Below are positions 58,148 to 64,000 of a stretch of 64,000 bases of DNA, piece after piece. The stretch's first letter is position 1; every line of letters begins with the position of its first letter. Source of the DNA: Ophioderma brevispina (Eukaryota > Echinodermata > Ophiuroidea > Amphilepidida > Ophiodermatidae); NCBI GenBank assembly GCA_023653785.1, contig JAMKCH010058009.1, positions 62,001-126,000 on the forward strand, given 5' to 3'. A model generated the notes under the pieces. The model was not told the origin of the DNA and did not search any database. It saw nothing but the letters and a program-made list of their open reading frames with translations. The translations under genes and the position numbers were made by a program.

Positions 58148-59084
58148 GGATATAATAAGCGCGGTCATGGGCCATGCTTTATGCGGGCCATTGTGTGTAT
58201 TCCAGGGTTTGCTTGGTGTGAAGACGGTTCATATCATCCAAATTTCGTATCATAAGTTAATAGGTATTTTTGGGTATTGTTTTATGGTCTGCCATAATAG
58301 TCGCCTCTTTGTAGCTTATGAGGACAAAAGGCATAATTTAGGCTTCACTTACAAGCTCTATAACAAAGTGCAGCTATGCAACATCTTCCTGTTTCTTCTT
58401 TCATTTAAGTAATAAATATTCAATGAAATGGAGGCCTGCTCTAAGCTTTTGCATTTTTCAGGGAGCATGCCCCTGAATTTCTTCAGAATTTTCTCATTTT
58501 TTTTTTCTTTGATGACAATGTTTTTGGGATAAAAAACACCTTCCCTACATGTAGTAGCAATAATTGTTAAACACCAACTCCAAAATGATGGGGAATATAA
58601 CTATGAATGATTATAGAGGGCCGCCTTCTATCCTTATCTGGCGATGTCATTTGGCGTTCCTCCAGCTCCTCCAATAACAATCAGGGACCACGATTCTAAT
58701 TACAAATCGCTCATTTTATGACAATTACAACATTTCTTGGCATTAACCCTCGCAGTGTGTTTACTAGACAATGACCCACACAATGTGGCAAGAATCTCAA
58801 ATTTTGAAATTGGGGTGCTCTTCCAAAATGTGCTGTTATTGCTTTAAGTGAATGTTACTTAAAAAACATGAGTATAAAATGCACCTTGCTTTCAAAGTTT
58901 TATTTATGTGATAAAAGTTTGCCTAACAGTTAGTTCTTTATTATTTATTAGTTTTAAGTTTATTTTAAATACTCAAAAAATACATTTGAATTACTTAGTT
59001 CTACCGGATAGATAAGGATGAACTTTTACTATCGTTTCCCTTGAGCATAACTAACGCACACAAGTGTTTGAAAAAAAAAAAAAC
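58148..59084. other. No recognised gene
   Basis: AT-rich DNA. 58825-58847 is the inverted partner of 55139-55161. Confidence 0.4.
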
Positions 59085-59087
59085 CCA

Positions 59088-59175
59088 CGTGTGCTTGGCC
59101 GGACTCGAACTGGAATCTCGGTATTCTAGCCCGCGCGTTCTAAGCCAAGGTTGTAAGGCAGCATAGAATCATCTA
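59088..59175 (-). mobile_element. tRNA-like SINE or tRNA pseudogene remnant
   Basis: The minus strand shows an A-box-like TTGGCTTAGAACGCGCGGG followed by the B-box CCAGTTCGAGTCCGG at the right distance for a tRNA-derived promoter. A T-run on this strand follows (A-run at about 59070-59082 on plus). The arms do not fold into a good tRNA, so a SINE head or dead tRNA is more likely than a functional gene. Confidence 0.5.
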
Positions 59176-59253
59176 TAGGTGTTTAGGTCCGAAAGGTGTC
59201 CATCGCTTTCCTAGCGGTATCAGAAGGGTGTATTTCATCATATCATATTTATA

Positions 59254-60122
59254 CAGGGCGAGTAAAAAAAACTTGACCCTGAATTGTGTTCCCGCTATTT
59301 TGAATTTTCAGTAATCATTCTAACCTAATGTGTTATCATGTGAAAGCCCTGTTCATTATCTTTAATTTCCTGCAAGAATCATCCCCATCGGTTAGGTATA
59401 GACCGATTTACAGTCGTTTGAATCAATTAGTCAGCTTTTCCCACCGGATTCCATTACAATGAACGGCGTTCAGGGAAGGAAATCAGTGTCCAGAAGAAAA
59501 TCGGGCGGGGGGGCCATTTCTTGACTGCAGGATAATGTGACCCTATTTAAACCCACTAAATTCTGTCGCAATTTACCATCGATGCCCTCTTACCGTTCTA
59601 CGTACTCATACTCATCAACATCCTTTGAAAAACTAATAAACTTGATACACGTATCAGTTTCCTAGAAGAGTTGAATGAATCACACTATATGAAGGAATAA
59701 TTGCACAGTGACAACCTCTTGAGTTTAAAGTAATTGTCATATATTTGTGATCAACATACACACATCTTGAAAAAAAAAGGTTTCAAATTAATCCTTATAC
59801 CATTATCACTGGCATTTTGCACCAGTAAGATATCACTTTATTTACATACATAGACATAACCATTATCATCATTTTGGGGAGTCATTTTCTTATTGGGCGC
59901 CGTGGCAATCAAATTGGAATCCGTGATGGGGAAAAGCTGACTACTTGATTACAAAGACGGCAGCTCACCTATACTTAAACCGATTGAATTATCTTTTCAG
60001 GCAATTACAAGATATTAAGTAGACTTTAAAATCGATTTTACCAACAGATTTTAGAGTATATGTTATTTACAAACTCAAAATGTCGACAACACCCGGGTCA
60101 GGTTTTTTTTGACTCGCCCCTG
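59254..60122. mobile_element. Mariner-like MITE, copy 2, uninterrupted
   Basis: CAGGGCGAGTAAAAAAAACT on the left and, inverted, CAGGGGCGAGTCAAAAAAAA on the right, bordered by TA (59252-59253, 60123-60124). It aligns along its length with 32919-34377 minus that copy's insertion. There is no transposase. Confidence 0.88.
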
Positions 60123-60775
60123 TATTTGTTTGAAATTGGAATTACTTAGTTCTCTTCCAGGTAGGTAGACAAGGATGAATGTTTATTCATCTTTCCCTGG
60201 AGATGGTCAAGCTGCGCACAAGTGTCTTCCATAAGGAAATACAAGATACAAACGAAGTAGGATTTTTCACGAACACCAACGGTCATATGGCCACTTAAAA
60301 ACAAAAAACCTGCGTTGTTCAAGTCGCCGCTTTATTTGACTTTCTTCTAACCCTTCCATTTTCACGGGAACTGACGGACTGCCTTCACGCGTATGAGTTA
60401 ATATGGCATCCATGACTGAACTCTTCACTTGCTTTGTCTTGTACCATTTCTTAATGCAGAAACAAAAGTTTTTGTGGCTTGGAGCTGTATACAATTAGCA
60501 AGTGTCTAATAAGATCGTTTAAGGACTTCCAAAAGCTGTGAGGCGAACAATCAAGTGGTCAGGCTCGTTAGCCGAATATTGTTAAGCAACTAGTGAGAGA
60601 CCTACCCACACGCGTAAAGAAAGTCACCAATGACACTTCACACTTATTAGAAGCTTTTAGATATAATAGCCCCCCTTTTTTAGGTATATTATGACCCCTA
60701 TACTGCAATGAACTGAATTATTTTTAGCCTAAACACAGCCATAAATAACATATTAAAATCAGTAAAATTTATGAA
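60123..60775. other. No recognised gene
   Basis: Nothing recognised apart from short open frames. Confidence 0.35.
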
Positions 60776-60941
60776 CAGGGACATAACTAAACCTCTAAGA
60801 CCAAGGGTGGGCAAGAACCTGAAGATTTCTCTCTGCCCTGAAGACTGGCCCCTTTTTCAACATTGCATTCAAAATTTCTTCCCAGATTTGTTGTCCAAAG
60901 GTGCCTGAGTCGCCCACATCGCCCACCTAGTTACGCCACTG
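60776..60941. mobile_element. 166-bp hAT-like MITE
   Basis: Starts CAGGGACATAACTAAAC and ends, inverted, CAGTGGCGTAACTAGG. Flanking 8-mers TTTATGAA (60768-60775) and TTTATCCA (60942-60949) agree at 6 of 8 bases, as an ageing target duplication would. Confidence 0.65.
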
Positions 60942-62383
60942 TTTATCCAGACCTGGCGAACTAGCTGCTATTTAGCTAATGACAAGAAAATTTTTAAACG
61001 TAGCACAGGGTTAAAATCCTTGATTCGAAATCTGTGCTCTGTAGTCCACATTGGTCTCTATCAATACGGATGATGGGTTGGGTCTAAAGCCTACTGGACG
61101 TTCCAACCCTGATATTTCAAATGTGCATGAAAAACTTTGTTAGGCGTAAAGCTGCTTTTATCTTCAGCACATATAACGTCCAGAGACTTGTTGTGCCGAA
61201 ACACCCGGGTCCCGACTTTCCCTCTCTCGGAACTGCCGAAGTACCCGGGCATTCGGGCATAGTGTTAGGGTTGGAGTTATACAATTATACAATGGGTATA
61301 TGGTTAAGATTATGTGAAGATCTGGGTTATTTAACTTACCTTGGGGGTTATGTAATCACAAACACATTTTCAATTTCTCCGCTCCCCTCCCTTGTACATA
61401 ATGAACGGGCCCTAGATCCTTATCCTTCTTGAAGCCGAGTCACTGAACACTTATTTCGTGTCATACTGTGTCCGTACTATCCATTGACAGAATAACTTAT
61501 TTCATCCAACAACCGCAACGCTGTAATAAAGATTCCTCTGTGCCAACTATTGGCTAACATTGTAACCCATTGTTCGGCACGTACACCTGCCGTACTGCAA
61601 GGGTATGACGTAGCCCGCATTTCGGCATGAATTTTTTGCCGAACACCGGGCGTTTCGGCCGATATCCCTGCCGTACGCATAGCCCGGTATTTCGGCGCAA
61701 CACCTTATCAACAACATCACAAAAAGAAAACTCCGCACATGAAGCACGCACTAACACCGCATTTTCTGGTGATCAGGGAACAAATCCATGGGTATGCACT
61801 TATTACAACCTCCGCCTGGAAGAACAAGAAAATTGCATCTCAGGAAGTGCGGTGTTGTCTTTTTATCATTAAAGGCTTTCAAGTCAAATGTAACACCCTT
61901 GTCACTGGAACGAACTGCACCGAACTTACACTTATGGGTAATCCCGAACAACCGTCATTTGCTGCTACAGCCCTCACAACGACCATCCAGTGAAACTCTC
62001 TCTCTTTCATTTACCATGAACTATCCACTGACACGAGTTTGCAACACGAGTCCGTCAGAAAGGGCATGTACTACATGAAATATCATGGAACATTAAACCT
62101 TGTTGCCACTACCAATGTTTCAAATAAAGCAATAGACTGGGACACACCCGTCGCCCAAATGGAGAACTTGTCCAACGGGACTAAATTCTGGTTAGAAAGA
62201 TTGCATTAACAGCACTAAGAAACCAATAGCCTACCAGATTTTTAAAGTGATCATAGAATTGTCTCTTGTAGGAGCTGATGATCTGATTGTCTCTATAGGA
62301 GCCGAGAGGCTGGATAAGTTTTATTGTCAGAAGTAAACTCCCCCATCCCAGAGATCCAAAATGGGAGATGACAAATAAAATCT
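60942..62383. other. No confident gene; possible LINE endonuclease start
   Basis: The plus strand at 61121-61260 reads NFVRRKAAFIFSTYNVQRL, reminiscent of the first residues of LINE endonucleases (A-T-x-N-V-R-x-L), but no later endonuclease motif follows. A cluster of TTCGGC/GCCGAA words lies at 61575-61700 and makes several overlapping chance open frames on both strands. Confidence 0.3.
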
Positions 62384-62722
62384 TTGGTGTATAGTAATAC
62401 TGTAATAATACAAACAAGTTTAACACTCTTCATTGTTGAGAGCTTGAGACCAGAACTCGCACGGATACTAAATATCCTCACTTCAGCCAACAAAGAAATT
62501 GCATTGGAGATGCTACCTAGAATAAAGAAGAAGACTCTGCCGATAAGACACGAAGGTGAAACAACTGAAAAGCGCCTTGCATGGTTTCAGCACTTTTATT
62601 TTCTCTACTTGGCAAGCCAGTTCAGAAATAACACAACATTGACAACCTTTCTTCAATCACAGATAGCAGACACCCTTCCATCCAGACTGGATCGATATTC
62701 TATAGCTATATATATATATATA
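62384..62722 (+). CDS. Unidentified open frame, charged helical protein fragment
   Basis: An open frame of 119 codons. Its middle (residues about 20-100) has a balanced, protein-like composition (EIALEMLPRIKKKTLPIRHE; KRLAWFQHFYFLYLASQF) unlike chance AT-rich translation. The first residues and the last ones, over an AT microsatellite at 62701-62722, look non-coding. A second frame (62724-62960) continues with a proline-rich stretch. I do not recognise the family. It could be part of a repeat-encoded protein or a host exon; no clear splice sites decide this. Confidence 0.35.
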
Positions 62723-62960
62723 GATGACATACTCAGTTCTTGATCGCCTCAGACTTACTACGGCTGCTAAGCAACGTAAAACATATCTAGGATTGACAGG
62801 AGTGAGGTTCTTAAAACCTCTGATCGCTGCAAATCTGACCGGATTCCCCTTGTTCTTCCTACCCCCTTCCTACACCCCCGTACGTCGTATAATATTCAAG
62901 AACTTCAAAATTCTTTTTCCAGATTTGTTCTACCAAGGAGGTCTTTCCGCATCAAAATAA

Positions 62961-64000
62961 AATAAAAATCATGAATTTTAAAAACATATGGTTGAGACCC
63001 CTTAAATTAAGGTCTCATGGGGCTAGTGGAATTATTCTAGTTCAGTAATAGTCTATGAGATGCTTTAATAATTACTTTTTATTTAATCCCATCATTCTAA
63101 CGACTTAATGGTTTTTTCAGAAATCCGGCGCGCAGCGAAGACATATCGTTTAAAGTTACTTTGAGATTTGGCATTTTTTCCTATAAACAAATGTGTTTTG
63201 GTTTTTTATTTTTATTATATTTTAGAAATGGCTATTTTTTAAAATTATTATTAATTAAGCACTGATTTCATTAATAATTGTGGAATTATATGTCAAAAAC
63301 TTATTACTTTTTGATATTTAATTTTTACAGTGGATACAATTAAATATCCAGCTTGAGGAAACATAAAATCGGCATCCGAAAATAACACAAGACATTTAAA
63401 ATCGTTTACATTAATCGTTTTTTTCGACCGTACTTTTGAACGGAGCTCCGATTTTTGTCAAAACAAAAAGCAAAAGAAAGGTATTTTTCTCCTTATTTTA
63501 AATTTTAAATGTTCATTTTAGCCCCTCCTGGAGCCCCCTCCAACCCCATATTCCTCCCTATTCCCCCTTAATCATTTGTTCTCGTGCTTCCCATACCGAT
63601 CGGTCTTTGATTGAAGCTGCCTCCCGGTACATTCCCTTGTAAGCGTCCTACTCCTAGATGTAACACTGCAAAGTGGTTGGTTACCAAAGACAACATGACT
63701 CTTATTTCATGGCCCACAACTCTTTTACTACCGGTCACTTCACGTGTACACTCCCGTGTAAGTTGGTTTATACTACTGAATCAAAAAATTGTTGCAGGAT
63801 TAAAGATTATTTTGACCTTATCCAATCACTATCTCATAGATTATTGTTGTTTTTTATAAAACACATCTAATATACTTTCATGTGTTTGAAAAATGAAAGA
63901 AATCGACTGAAAAATAAGCTAGATATGGCAGGTTTTGTAAGCACAACCCCTTTTTTTTCTCCATTCCTATGGGATTTTACCCCCATTAAACTTGTTGTTT
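62961..64000. other. No recognised gene
   Basis: AT-rich. The end (about 63880-63985) has weak similarity to the MITE at 53511-53748, possibly a further diverged copy running off the window. Confidence 0.35.

Noticed and set aside
59088..59175. Functional tRNA gene on the minus strand
   Set aside because: A- and B-box-like motifs are present but the anticodon and acceptor stems do not pair; kept only as a SINE or tRNA remnant.
61547..61757. Multiple overlapping minus-strand frames
   Set aside because: Driven by repeated TTCGGC/GCCGAA words; three frames open at once is a composition effect.

Overview
This window reads as AT-rich, repeat-dominated genomic DNA of an animal. The only host gene I can name is the last coding exon of a nicotinic acetylcholine receptor-like (Cys-loop) subunit at 42243-42819 on the minus strand, which makes the source a metazoan. 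The mix of Ty3/gypsy, L1/Tx1-like and CR1/Jockey-like LINEs, mariner-like, hAT-like and palindromic MITEs, and many long G/C homopolymers, suggests a marine invertebrate. I cannot name the species. There are no operons, rRNA genes, CRISPR arrays or intact protein-coding genes of prokaryotic type.

Layout. 1-5.2 kb: an old Ty3/gypsy retrotransposon on the plus strand, with gag, protease, reverse transcriptase, RNase H and integrase still recognisable but full of stops and frameshifts. 5.2-12 kb: mostly unassigned, with an ACTGTAAA-rich palindromic element (7.3-8.0 kb) and a small minisatellite. 12.0-13.4 kb: a SINE-like remnant, then a striking 1-kb array of more than 30 copies of the palindrome CAACGCGTTG arranged as a large inverted repeat. 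14-21 kb: several inverted-repeat elements, a possible terminal coding exon (17.5-17.8 kb) and a TTAA-flanked element end. 22-26 kb: a degenerate L1/Tx1-like LINE on the minus strand. 26-32 kb: mostly unassigned, with a 430-bp direct duplication. 32.9-34.4 kb: a three-level nest of transposons. 34.4-35.3 kb: an element with YY1-like motifs. 35.3-37.6 kb: a CR1/Jockey-like LINE containing a triplicated segment with A21 junctions. 38-42 kb: tandem repeats, an hAT-like MITE and a palindromic element with another element inside it. 42.2-42.8 kb: the receptor exon. 44-49.2 kb: LINE fragments, an hAT-like MITE with a perfect 8-bp target duplication, and a longer copy of the CR1/Jockey-like LINE. 50-64 kb: more MITEs, a LINE 3' end, a 118-bp minisatellite inside an hAT-like element, a second mariner-like MITE and one unexplained open frame (62.4-62.7 kb).

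The parts do not form a pathway. The biology is mainly transposon layering around one recognisable neuronal receptor exon. The most unusual object is the CAACGCGTTG array, which I could not match to any family I know.
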